Of a DNA stretch of 64,000 bases, positions 10,881 to 22,503 are shown one piece after another (position 1 is the stretch's first letter; every line of letters begins with the position of its first letter). Position numbers and translations under genes: made by a program. The notes under the pieces were generated by a model. It made no database searches, was not told the origin of the DNA, and was given only the letters and a program-made list of their open reading frames with translations. The DNA is from Branchiostoma belcheri (taxonomy: Eukaryota; Chordata; Leptocardii; Amphioxiformes; Branchiostomatidae). Where the stretch lies: the NCBI RefSeq assembly GCF_001625305.1, contig NW_017803446.1, forward strand, positions 107,102-171,101, written 5' to 3'.

Positions 10881-12025
10881 TAAAGCGATATTATGTAGAA
10901 TTTTAACTATTTTAAACATCTTTATTTTAAACATTTTCTTGCTCTGTAAGCCTACCTGGGTTCATAATGACATTTAGGGATTAAAATATCAACGTCGTTA
11001 CGCCGCAAAAACGTGTTGGAAAACTGCACACTTCTCGGCGCTAGCACTGATCGGGGCCATGTTTGTTTACATCCGACCGCGTCCGAGCATTCCCGAATCC
11101 AGCCGAACCGCAGGTCACCGTAGAACACGTTATTCTCTAAAATACGGCATTTGCCGGGTCACGATTTTACAACTGTCAATGGTGCAACAAAAACACCTTA
11201 GACATACGTAACGTTTATACTTTTTCATATCTACAGGATTTGCCTAGTACAACAATGTAGATATTTCGTGCATTACAAAATGACAGCGATCGTTATGGCC
11301 TTCCAAACATTAGCATTTTTGGTCAGTTTATCTGTGCTTATCTTTTTTTTACTGGCCAACTGGATCCCATTAGCTAATATCACAGTGTGATAGCCCACAT
11401 CTTCACCTTTACATCGATACCAAAGTCCCCTGGTTAGTTTTAGGACAAACGGGTTTGCCCCAAAGAAAACCGCGACGGTGCACACGTTGCGGTGACGAAA
11501 TTTTAGCCCAGTTGTAGCTACCGACACACACCATTCTGAGTTTCCGCAACATTTTGATACATTCAGCGTATAATAATGTCATAAACTTCGTTCCTTGGTA
11601 TGAGAAACTGTATGAATGTGGCTACCACATGCAATATGATAAGTGACATGATAACTTTCAAGTATATACAAAAAGAGGATTTTAGATTAGGTACTGACCC
11701 TTCAAAAATTGGCAAATTTGAAGTCAATCGGCTTCGAACTCCAGCGTTCGAAAGCGTTCGAACCATGGAACCCGGACACGCGCCGGAAGTTGCCGAAGAT
11801 TTCCGAACGAAAACCGTTGTTTGTTTACATTCTATTTTTGGGGTCACAAATAAATACGTATGGCCTTGCGCAACTTATTCTCGCGCTGCGCTGAGTTGCC
11901 GAAAATAGCGAAATAGCGACGCTAATAAGTAATCGAAAATGACAATCTGGATGAGAAAATTTCAATTATTTGTAATTTCAGTTTTGGCGCGAAAATCCTA
12001 CATAATATCACTTTAATTCCAAATT
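10881..12025. other. No gene recognised
   Basis: About 1.1 kb of mixed sequence without a convincing exon or a repeat that I can match inside the window. Confidence 0.4.
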
Positions 12026-12322
12026 TTCCACAGAACGACTGATTCGAACGCACCGCTTTCGAAAATTCAAATACAAAATTCGGACGTTTAGGGACACCAA
12101 ATTTTCGCTCATTTTGCATTGAAAGGCGTGTTTCCTTGGGTGGGTATGACAAATAAAATACGACACGGGGTATTCCGCATCATCTTCGGGCCCAGCCCTC
12201 CCGCGGATCTGCCTCCGGCCTTAGTGCGATCCCACGCCCGGTCGGGCTGATACCTCGGGCGATACGGAATACCCCGTGTAGTATTCTATATATAGCGTTA
12301 TACTTTGTCAACTTTTTGTGCT
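12026..12322. repeat. Module 4 repeat with nested palindrome, copy 2
   Basis: The palindrome is 12163-12279, with the same outer arms and inner stems as at 9747. Confidence 0.8.
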
Positions 12323-12348
12323 ATTTAACAAGTAAGAAGTCTTAACAT

Positions 12349-13520
12349 ACACTTGCCATGTTTCCCTGGGTGAGAGAAAGAGTCCCCTGTTAGTCTTTAC
12401 AAGAGACTGAGGTGGATTGAAAAAAGACAATGGCCCAAAAGGGGAATATTTGGTCATCATAGGAGTTCAGATTTGTCCAATTCAGTTTATCTTGGTAAAG
12501 TTCCCACGCACACGCAACCGATCCCCCAGGCATCTGTCAGGCTCAGACAATAGACGGTGCAACTTTATGTGACTGGCCTGAAATCTTCAGGTCACTTCCT
12601 GATCATCACAGATCAAAGGAGTTTTGGCAGTGATTTAAGAACTTGATCTCGACAGATGTCCACATTTTGTCGTCCATCTCTGTTTAGAGTATGGATTTAA
12701 GTTGGGTATTGGACTTATACAGATACGAGTAACCATGAAAAATACCGCGAATTGTTGGCAGAGCGGCCACTGAGGAGGTACGTACTAGGTATATGAGTGC
12801 AGTACAAAGTACAGGGACTTTCGTGTGGTCTATTACAACTAAGATCGAACCAGAAAAGCGCGCGTAAAGCAGTTGCCCGTAGCCCGCCCGGGTAGCGGCC
12901 AACATTCGATCCACATCCTGGCGGCACTCTAACCATGCCCGTAGCCAGGGGGGTTCGGAAGAACCCCCCCCCCCCACACACAAGGCTAAAAGTCCACTTT
13001 TTGGTCCACTTTTTATCCAAAAGTCCAAGATTTCCCTTTAGATGGACTGATTCGTACCATCGGCGGGCCTGGAATTGTATAAAAACTGCCTACTTTGAAC
13101 AAAAAGTTATCTCTGATTTTTTTCTCTGAAATCCTCTCAAAAAAGCAGGAAATGCCATTTCTGAAGGTTCATTTTTCAAAATTTCCCCGGGGAGCATGCT
13201 CCCGGGCTCTCCCTAGGAACGTCGCGACTTCGGCGCTCGCCTCGCGCCTAGGGCGCTCGCTGGTCCCTCAATTGCAAGCAGTGGGAAGAACCCCCTCCCC
13301 CATTCAAAATCCTGGCTACGGGCATGCTAACGATTTCAAAATCAGACGAAGGTCGCTAATCTCCGCGGCTCGGGACGGGCCTTCCCACAAAATTTCCCCA
13401 AATCCGGGCCGACTTCCACAAAGTTGGTTTTGCTCCAGTCGGGCCTTACCTTTCGCGGCTTCAGCGAGCTTTGGTCGTACTTAACGGTACGGCCCGGGCT
13501 TCCAAATGTTCCATAGAACG
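12349..13520. repeat. Composite repeat copy C
   Basis: Module 1 (12349-12645), module 2 forward (12646-13151, with a long C run near 12966) and module 3 (13152-13520). Confidence 0.8.
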
Positions 13521-13835
13521 ACCGATTCGAACGCGTTTCGCCCTATTATACCGCGTGCACCGCTTTCGAAAATTCGAATACGAAATTCGGACGTTTAGGG
13601 GTGCCAAATTTTCGCTCATTTCGCATCAAAAGGCGTGTTTTCTTTGGTGGGTATTACAAATAAAATACAACACGGGGTATTCCGCATCATCTTCGGGCCC
13701 AGCCCTCCCGCGGATCGGATCTGCCTCCGGCCTTAGTGCGATCCGACGCCCGGTCGGGCTGGTACCTCGGGCGATACGGAATACCCCGTGTATTATTCTA
13801 TATATAGCGTTATACTTTGTCAACTTTTTGTGCTT
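13509..13835. repeat. Module 4 repeat with nested palindrome, copy 3
   Basis: The palindrome is 13670-13791, directly followed by the TATATATAGCG stretch as in the other copies. Confidence 0.8.
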
Positions 13836-13878
13836 TTGTGCTTTTTGTGCTATTTAAGTAAGAAGTCTCAACACACAC

Positions 13879-14757
13879 TTGCCATGTTTCCCTGGGTGAG
13901 AGAAAGAGTCCCCTGTTAGTCTTTACAAGACACTGAGGTGGATTGAAAAAAAGACAATGGCCCCAAAGGGGAATATTTGGTCATCATAGGAGTGCAGATT
14001 TGTCCAATTCAGTTTATCTTCAGTTGGTAAAGTTCCCACGCACACGCGACCGATCCCCCAGGCATCTGTCAGGCTCAGACAATAGACAGTGCAACTTTAT
14101 GTGACTGGCCTGAAATCTTCAGGTCACTTCCTGATCATCACAGATCAAAGGAGTTTTGGCAGTGATTTAAGAACTTGACATCTCGACAGATGTCCACATT
14201 TTCTCGTCCATCTCTGTTTAAAGTGTGGATTAAAGTTGGTTATTGGACTTATACAGATACAAGTAACCATGAAAAATACCGCGAATTGTTGGCAGAGCGG
14301 CCACTGAAGAGGTACGTACTAGGTATATGAGTGCAGTACAAAGTACATGGCCTTTCGTGTAGTCTATTACAACTAAGATCGAACCAGAAAAGCGCGCGTA
14401 AAGCGGTTGCCCGTAGCCCGCCCGGATAACGGCCAACATTCGATCCACACCCTGGCGGCACTCTAACCATGCCCGTAGCCAGGGGGTTCGGAAGAAGGCT
14501 AAAAGTCCAAGATTTCTCTTTCGATGGACTGATTCGTACCATCGGCGGGCCTGGAATTGTATAAAAACTGCCTACTTAAAACAATGTCATTGAATAGAAA
14601 GTTATCTCTGATTATTTCTCTGAAATCCTCTCAAAAACGCAGGGAATGCCATTTTTGAAGGTTCATTTTTCAAAATTTCCCCGGGGAGCATGCCCCCGGG
14701 CCTCTAGGAACCTCGCGCCTTCGGCGCTCGCCTCGCGCCTAGGGCGCTCGCTGGTGG
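13879..14757. repeat. Composite repeat copy D
   Basis: Module 1 (13879-14177), module 2 forward (14178-14646) and a short module 3 (14647-14757). Confidence 0.8.
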
Positions 14758-16453
14758 TAAAATCTAGGCTGCAACACGGTGGTAAAATCTAGGCTGCAAA
14801 GTTCCCACATTTCACAGAACCCGAACTGTGTTCGATCTGGGCAATTCGAATCGAACCCGCGTTCCATTTCGGGGTCACCTGCGGTCATTTACAATAAAGC
14901 GGCAAAACAAGCCTTTCTGCCTTCGTGCCTTGTAACAGATAAAAAAAACAACACTTTTCTATAGATACAGTTTCCTGGACAGTACATGTCCGCTATCATT
15001 TTCTGTGGACATGTAACATGTAGCGAAGCTACTGTTGTATCCTTGGGTGACCTTGAATACTGTAATGATTCTTTACGCCAGTATGAATAACACAATGCAG
15101 ACTTTTGGTCGACATGACATGTTTGCAAAACTCGTTAAACCTGCAAGCATGGAGAGTCAAACATACCCATTTCACGGCTCAAAATGACCGTAACGGTTGT
15201 CCCGAAAATCGTGTTTTAGGGATTTTTGAAAAATCGCCTAAATTTTGAATTATGGGTAATTTAGTGCGAAAAGGTAAAAAAGTGCAATTTTTTCACCAAT
15301 ATAGACTTAAAATCAGAAATTAAAAATTCCTAAAACACGATTTTTGATCTTATTCCTAGTCGTCGAAAAATATAGAAATCGGGAATTTGGGGTATAAATA
15401 TCTAACAAGAAATAGACATGCCTTAAAAGTTTTAACTCTGAAAAAATCCTTACCTGTGACAATGAACAGACACCGCACGGTCCTGTCTTGGTACAGAACT
15501 GTTCCGCCCAATGAAGGGCGAGTTGCTCTGGCCACTTTTTATGCACAGTTCTGTATTGCGTACAAAAACGCCCTTTTTTGAATGGGAGTGGCAAAGCGTA
15601 GCAAACTCCCATTGGTCAAAGATGACGTCGCTCTTTGCGATCGCGTTAATGCCCTCCGGGATGGCAGAGACAGGTACGTGGCTCTCCCACGGTCTTGAAA
15701 TAGCCTTCGTCACGACACATAGGTGGTTGAAGCTCCCACGGTCCTAACATAAATCCCCAAGCTGTCTGCCATCTCAAGACAATAGACAGTCAGTACATCT
15801 TGATGACGGGTGGGTTTCAGGTTCAAAAAGTCAAATCTCTTCGGATCAAAGGGGTTTCGGCATGGATTCAACAAACATTTCCTGGTCATTGATATAAAGA
15901 TCAAAGTGTTCCATGTTTCCTCAGCCTACAACAACACATGTTTGCATTCATAAGTCTTTTTCGAGCAGACAAGTTGTTTCAACTAGTACGTTATTGCATA
16001 TTTCATACCCTCTCCGTCTGAACAAGATCATAGTTTCAAAGTTCTCACGCACGCCCAAAGGTTCCCTGGGCATCTGTCAGTCTGAAACAATAGACAGTCA
16101 GTGCGACTGTTTGATGGAAGGCGCCTGAAATTTTCAGGTAATTAGTTCCATCAAATATCAAAAGGATTTTGGCAGTGATTTAACAACTTGCCATGTCGAC
16201 AGATACTTAGCAGTCTTGTCTCGGAAAAATAGCCTTCGGGATGACACACAGGTTGTTGAAGATCCCACGGTCGTAAAATATATCTCCCCAATATATCTGT
16301 CTCAGACGGTCAGGGAAAGTTGATGATGAGTGGCTGTCTGGTTAAAAGTCAAATCCCTGCTGATCAAAGTGGTTCGGTACTGATTCGACAAACCTTTCAT
16401 GCTCATTGATATGGAGATCAAATTGATTCCTGTTTCCTCAGTCTACGACAACA
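14758..16453. other. Degenerate repeats, no gene
   Basis: 15206-15235 and 15320-15347 form a foldback around an AT-rich loop. 15400-15600 repeats 9975-10190. 15620-16420 holds diverged module-1-like pieces. No supported exon. Confidence 0.5.
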
Positions 16454-16745
16454 TATGTTTGCATTTATATGTCTCTTTCGGACATATAATGTGTTTCGAC
16501 GAGTACGTTATTAAAGGGGTAATGACCCACCCCGAGGTGAATATGGTGTGATAAAGCCTTGTCAGTTAACCACCGAATAAAGCGACCGAGTGAGCGCAGC
16601 GAACGAGGTGGGCTTATGAGGTGGTTATAGCAACTGACAAGGCTTTATCACACCATATTCACCTCGGGGTGGGTCATTACCCCTTTAATAACGTACTCGT
16701 CGAAACACATTATATGTCCGAAAGAGACATATAAATGCAAACATA
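16454..16745. repeat. Perfect long palindrome, 114-bp arms
   Basis: Arms 16454-16567 and 16632-16745 are exact reverse complements by direct comparison, around a 64-bp spacer rich in GAGCGA-like motifs. Confidence 0.92.
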
Positions 16746-17519
16746 GGAAACTGTAAAATTTCTCTCCATCATGGAAAGATAGGCAAGGATCAGTTGTTAG
16801 CACGCATGGCGGTCGTTCTGAGGACACCTGCCAGTCTCAAACAATTAATACTCAGTCAGTGTCAAATTCCTGCTTTTCAAATCCTAGCATCTTTAAGGGT
16901 ATAGTTGTTTTTATTGGACTTCGTTACTGCAAGGAATTCGCTCTCGGTATTTGATGGTTTAGGCTAAGATTACCAGACTTCCTGGTTTATATCGCCAAAT
17001 ATTGTTTGGGCAGATGAAAATTGTTGCTTTATGGTAAATCCTGGATTTGGGTGTAGTTTTGAGCTCCAGGTGTTACTTAAGCTACTAGCGTTACACGATT
17101 TTGTCCCTGCCATATGCATTTGTATATCTGCTGACGATTTCTGTACGGGGTGCGATTTGTGAAGCGATATTGGTAACATTGCGGTATGTGTATAAAATAA
17201 AGTGGGATTTACTATGATAACTATGAGATTTGTCTACCGCCTAAACCAGACTAACCCTCATCGGTAAATCCCACTTTCATGGTGTTTATGCCATACTGAC
17301 ATTATTATATGGATGACATCTTCGCGTGCATCAATTTTCGTCTATTTCCAAAAAGATTGTTTTGTGACTAATGCTATACTGTATTGCTCTTTTATCCTCG
17401 TTTTTGTCCTTTTATGTTAATCAAATTTGCCTCCAATGGGCACAAAAATTTCATTTTGTGGCGAATGATTGTGTTTCATTTAGAGTAAGAGAATAGCGCT
17501 CAGCACCAAGGACAGGGTA
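16746..17519. other. No gene recognised
   Basis: AT-rich single-copy-looking sequence; nothing supported. Confidence 0.4.
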
Positions 17520-17880
17520 GGTGTACTTTCCTGTGTATGCGGGATGGCGTTCAGCACCAAGGACAGGGCATGTGTGTTTTCCTGTGTATGGATGGCGTTC
17601 AGCACCAAGGACAGGGCATGTGTGTTTTCCTGTGTATGGATGGCGTTCAGCACCAAGGACAGGGCATGTGTGTTTTCCTGTGTGTGGATGGCGTTCAGCA
17701 CCAAGGACAGGGACATTAACCTGTACTCAGCAACAAGGACATGTGTGTTTGTTACAGGTGTGTTTTCCTGTGTGTGGACGTTGTTCAGCGCTAAAGAAAG
17801 GCTAGGTGTGTTTTCCTGTGTATATGTGGATGCCGTTCAGCACCAGGGACAGGTTAGCGTTTTTTCCTGTTTGGATGTTC
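17520..17880. repeat. 48-bp minisatellite
   Basis: Units start near 17543, 17591, 17639 and 17687, then degrade. The core is GGCGTTCAGCACCAAGGACA. Single reversed units occur at 23020-23190 and about 44480. All frames are open because the period is a multiple of three; this is not called as coding. Confidence 0.85.
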
Positions 17881-18104
17881 GGCGCTAAAGACAGCTATAT
17901 CTAGCTGTGTGTGGATGATAAACAAACAAACAAACAACCTCCTGTCCATAATCATTATCCTACAGGTTTGTTTGGTGGATCCACTGGCTTTTACTGGGAT
18001 AAACACTGTTTTTAAAAGAAAATTTCGCTTGTATCTGTAGTCACAGACTCATAGAAATCCTAGTCTGACTTCCTTGAAAACAAATAATCAGCATACAGAA
18101 AGTA

Positions 18105-18500
18105 CTGGATCAAGATTCCGATTGGTTTGCAAGGGGTGTCCGGGAGGCAATCCAGATCCGCCGACAACACAGTACCTTAAACAGGGACAGGGGGCGTCAC
18201 TACCTAAAACCTGTATATGACTGTCTCTTGTCACGTGATTATCAATCAATCAATAACCTTTATTCATACTGGAAATGCCCTGTCGGCCTTAGCCGCTCTT
18301 CCCAGAGGTTCAGTTGAGGGGGGGGGGGGACGGGAACACAATAAATAAGTAAATAAAATTTAAATTACTACAAAAATAAATTATCCCATCAAGTCACGTG
18401 ACAGGAGAACTCTAAGACGAGATCTGAATCGGGTTGATGAAGAGACAGAGTACGTCTCGAAAGCTCCCCAGCATAGCTGAACTTTTGTTGTTTGTTTGAG
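18105..18500 (+). mobile_element. Penelope-like element C-terminal fragment and 3' region, interrupted by a LINE tail
   Basis: 18106-18240 reads WFARGVREAIQIRRQHS, LNRDRGRHYL, the C-terminal tail seen after the GIY-YIG endonuclease of Penelope-like elements (compare 51740-51830). It is cut at CACGTGATTATC by a LINE 3' end and resumes at about 18390. A TGATGAAG ... TCGAAAG stem-loop follows at 18430-18465. Confidence 0.65.
18241..18380 (-). mobile_element. CR1-like LINE 3' end
   Basis: This is the same 3' sequence as 56880-57005 (GGCCTTAGCCGCTCTTCCCA on plus), ending in an ATCA microsatellite on the plus strand, as expected for a minus-strand LINE tail. Confidence 0.7.
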
Positions 18501-18532
18501 TATAAATATTTTGTAAAAAATAATCAGCATAA

Positions 18533-20412
18533 TTACAGCCCATACTCCCTTACATACTTAGAGTAGTGCTTGACCAGGGCTTCCCTGTCAACAAGGCGAA
18601 TCTTGTCTCCTCTCAACTTGTCGACAGGGAAGTTTACCTCCAAAACAAATCTCTTATCTACAGTTTCGATCCGTGGACTACTGAATCGTTTGTACATGTA
18701 CAACCCACCCGACACATAGTCCAGGAAGGAGACTTTTGCGTTTCCGCCTTCCACTACCTTAGTCACATATCCTAGGTACAAAGACTCTTTGAATGCGACA
18801 GCTACTAAGTCTTTGACCTGAAGGGGTCTGGGTGGGTACTGGGTGGTCTGCCTCTTCGCCGGTGGCTGCGATGCCGGCTTGTCCAGCGCTGTGGCCCGTT
18901 GAGTTTTCTTCTGGCCGCGCCCTGCAGCTGGATGCGCGCTCTGCTTCGGCCTCCTGCGCCTGCTCTCCTTCACGCGGATGTCTTCCTTTGCCCACGTGAC
19001 GACCTTATGAGCCTATAAACATTAGCTTTGACTCAATACAACTACACTGGCTGGGTAACAATTTAACAACAGCAACTAGGTAGGAACAATGACACTATGC
19101 CCTTGCAATTGGTATGAGTCAGTGTTTACTTTACCAGATAAAACAAAAATATGCCAATTTCTTTTACCAATTCTAGTACATTTGTATGCGTCGTGCAAAT
19201 TAGGTAAATACATAATGTCTTTCTAACCTAAAATCTCTGAGAATTAAAAACAATTTTCATGCCACTTTTCATCCAGCCCTATCATATTGTAGTCTTTTTA
19301 AGTTAGTAAATATTAGCATTTGTAACGTGGAAACAAGCCCCCCAAAATTCCCTGGTTACCAATGGAACTGCTTTGTCAGAGTATGGTCATTTTTGTCATA
19401 TGATAGCGCTACCGATGTGAACAGAGATAAGGCCACACCAAGTAAATTTTATGGATGACGTCCTTTGGAGACCCTATATCTAATGCGAGAGGGCGAAAAA
19501 AAAAAACAAGAAGGGCGCTAAAAAACAAGATGCCTAGATTAGAAATATACTAAGAGACGACAAATGTTAGGACACAAATTGAATGAGGTGACACAGATTA
19601 ACAAGCAAGAAGTCTTTTATTCATCATCAAAACAGCAATAAATCAGGTGGAACAACAGTTGTCGTCCTGTCCTGTTTCTTTCATCACATTTTTTGCAGGC
19701 CTGCAGAAACAAAGCATAAAATTGCGGCACTGTCGTGACTCTTTGGTCATAGTTACAGGAAGCGGAATTACTTGTTTTTTCTAGGAACCGTTCAAAATCA
19801 ATGCGCGCGCGGACGTCATCCATAAAATTTACTTGGTGTGGCCTAACTTACCATGCAGTCCTTGAGGGGTTTTCTGCCTGTACCCTCTCGGCTCCAGGTG
19901 GAGACAAACTCCTCCTTCAACTGAAGTTTTGGGCCTCGGCCGTGGTCACGGTGGTATGATCTGTCAGGCATACCTCCACCGCGGCCTCGTTGTCAGTTGT
20001 GTCCGAAGTTCAATTGAAGATTCAAGTTAACTTATTGTACGTGGAAATAAACTTTGCAGGTAATCTATCTCAATGAAAACACATTATGTCTTTAAAAATC
20101 AACCACATGACGTAATGCCATGAGATGGACTTTTTACGAACACAAGTCTTCTTACCATAAGGGTCTTGTATGACGAATCCGTTTGCCACATGTGCGCCTC
20201 CGAGCAGGAGCTCGACCTTTTGTCTGTAAAGAAATAAAGACAAAAATATCAAACTAAGTGTCAGACTGTTGCATACTTCCCAAATACTTACTTCATCAAG
20301 TGTAGCTTTTCAGTCACATTAGACTTTAGAATGATCTCTTGCTCTCCTGCCGAGTCAATTGCACTGGTATACTGATGTTTCGAAGCATCAATGTCTACCA
20401 AAAAGACATCCC
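18533..20412 (-). CDS. Unrecognised gene, last four exons (5' end not found)
   Basis: Exons 20412-20292, 20223-20156, 19985-19852 and 19012-18533 join in matching phases (1, 2, 1, 0) with AG/GT borders. The last ends in TAA. The predicted 245-residue fragment begins DVFLVDIDASKHQYTSA, then has VELLLGGAHVANGFVIQD, an Arg/Gly/His-rich linker, a basic stretch (ESRRRRPKQ) and a compact C-terminal region (VKDLVAVAFKESLYLGYVTK) that could be a small Tudor/SH3-like barrel. I do not recognise the family. The acceptor at 19987 has a weak pyrimidine tract, so that exon start is the least certain. The second intron from the 3' end holds a MITE. Confidence 0.6.
19431..19843. mobile_element. MITE family A, copy 1 (PIF/Harbinger-like)
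   Basis: The 413-bp element has ends GGCCACACCAAGTAAATTT inverted at both sides, with TAA flanking both ends as target duplication. The same family occurs at 54489-54883 in reverse orientation. It lies immediately beside the donor of the exon at 19985-19852. Confidence 0.85.
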
Positions 20413-20513
20413 CTGGGGAGTACACTTAGTGCATTGACCGGCTAAGACAGCAAGAGATCATTCTAAAGTCTAATGTGACTGAAAAACTACACTTGATGAA
20501 GTAAGTGTTTGGG
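20279..20513. repeat. Inverted copy of an exon end (65-bp arms)
   Basis: 20279-20343 (3' half of exon 20412-20292 plus its donor) is repeated in reverse at 20449-20513 with 2 differences by eye. Confidence 0.9.
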
Positions 20514-20851
20514 TAGCAGAGTGTGGTGACTACATGTTTGGAGAAGTGACATGTCCAAAGAAGTCTGAAGTGTTGGAACAGTGGCCGCCCGGTTTGTAAA
20601 CTAGGAGAGTTTAGTACTTTTAGGTCGCGCTGTGGAATATTTAGGTTGATTTGAACATCGGCAACCCGGCCAATAATTTGTGGTTTTATACTGTAGGGAA
20701 GCTCGGGACAGGAAAAAACCGGGGCCAAAACGGAGCGTCGGACAGCCAACGGGAAATGTGCAGTTTTGCCAATGGATCTTTCCATGACTCTTGCTGAGGG
20801 TAATGCAATGTAAGCCCGAATCAAGAGTCGCCACGGCTAAGTATGTCAGAC

Positions 20852-22223
20852 TAGGGCTGCGGACCGGTACACTGTACCGGTCCAATACCGTAAAAATCGT
20901 TTCGGTACAGGTCCAAAATACCGGATCATGAAGTAACGAGTATATACCGAAATAGCTAGTTTACACCATGTATATGACTAAAGATAGGTAAATCCTACCA
21001 CAAAGACGAAAAATTAGCACTGGAAAAGACGTAAACACCGTCGATTGATTTGAGATCCTCAGTCTCACGAGACATCGCGAGAGTGTGGCTGATCCAGGGT
21101 TGTGATTGGTCAACAAACTCAAATCAGGTCAGAGGTCAGTCATTTTCCCTTCCCTCCAACACTTTATTATTACCTTCGCCAAGAAGGTTATGTTTTCAGT
21201 AGCGTTTGTCTGTGTGTGGGTGTGTTTGTGTGTGTGTGTGTGGTTTAGCAAGATAACTCGAGAAGCAGTGGATGGATTGGAATGAAACTTGGTAGGTGGG
21301 TAGGTCTTCATGAGACCTAGAAATGATTAGATTTTGGGCCCCCTGGCGGCTTTCCTAGGTACTGCAGCAGAACTTCCGGTTTTGATATCTCGTGATCTAG
21401 ACATGCTAGGGTCACGAATTTTGGATGGCAGATAGCTCTTGGGATAGGGAAGACGTGACATGAGTTTGGGTCCCCTAGCGGCTTGTTCTGGAACTGCAGG
21501 AGCATTTGTTGAAAATTTTTCAAAGGAGGATAATTCAAGAACCGGTTGACGGATTGTCGTGATTTTTGGTATGTAGGTAGTTGAAGTGATGCTTGACATG
21601 ATCAGATGACAGTTATGCAAATCAGGAGCTAATTTGCATAATTAATGAGGAAATTCTATAAATCTGCTTTGTTCGATAATAGAACTATGACATCACTTGT
21701 GAGAACGAGAAAAAAACATCTGAGGATATAGATTATGTAAATGAGAACCTAATTTGCATAATAAATGGCAAATTTTTATAATTTCATAGTTGTAACTGCT
21801 GGGAATTTCATACTTGCCACATTTGGAAGTTAAGTGAAGGTGAACATCAACAAACATAATTTATTCAAATAATGGCCTAATTTGCATAATATATGAGGAA
21901 GTGCTATAATAGCATTTTTGTTAAGATAAGGCTGTTATTGGGTGGAGAATATGATCAACTGATATAATCCATGCAAATGGGGCTCTTATTTACAAAATCA
22001 ATGATTAAAATTGTATAATTTGTCAACCACAAGGGTTAACATCATTTGGCGAAGGTATGAGATCGTGGAACTCTTGTTGTTTCTGTGTCATGATTGAAAA
22101 AGTGAAGAACACGTGTTAATTTGTCAAATTGTTCAGGTACAGGTACAGGTCCGGACCTGTACCTAAACCTCTGTACCAGTACCTGTACCTGTACCTGATG
22201 TTACGTTTAGGTACGCAGCCCTA
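20852..22223. mobile_element. hAT-like nonautonomous element, 1,372 bp
   Basis: Terminal inverted repeats TAGGGCTGCG / CGCAGCCCTA are flanked by an exact 8-bp duplication TGTCAGAC (20844-20851 and 22224-22231). Subterminal GGTACAGGTCCGGACC-type palindromes are present. It carries inside it another dispersed repeat (21158-22075). Confidence 0.88.
21158..22075. repeat. Hairpin-ended dispersed repeat (ACCTTCGCC type), nested
   Basis: It starts with ACCTTCGCCAAGAAGGT and ends TTGGCGAAGGTATGAGATC. It contains a TG run and many ATTATGCAAAT-like blocks. Related pieces lie at 50425 and 53788. Confidence 0.75.
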
Positions 22224-22503
22224 TGTCAGACCAATGTAAATTGGTCAAACTACATGCTCAAAAACTCGGTCATATTTCGGTGGTGTTACGGCGTCTTTCA
22301 ACAAAAGACTGCTCAAAAGTGGTCACAAGGATACAGAAAGGAAAATTTATGTTCTACTCACCTCCTAAACAAGACGTTTGTCGTCTTCCAGAGGCGAAGT
22401 TTCAGCAGAAATTTTCTCCCGCTCCATGTTCAGCCGCCATCGATATCCTGGGACTTGTGAGTTCGCATGGCCTGATGGGTAGTTCCTACCTGTTGGTCCT
22501 CTA

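Noticed and set aside
17480..17888. Repetitive open frames on both strands
   Set aside because: A product of a 48-bp minisatellite whose period is a multiple of three.
18430..18465. Hammerhead-ribozyme-like TGATGAAG ... TCGAAAG motif, also at 39930 and 48885
   Set aside because: Penelope-like elements can carry hammerheads, but here the stem II closing position and the cleavage-side helix do not fit the catalytic core; only a stem-loop is supported.
22370..22440. Minus-strand ATG (MEREKISAETSPLEDD) as first exon of the 18.5-20.4-kb gene
   Set aside because: The frame meets TAG before the GTGAGT donor, and the other start also stops early; at most a 5' UTR exon.
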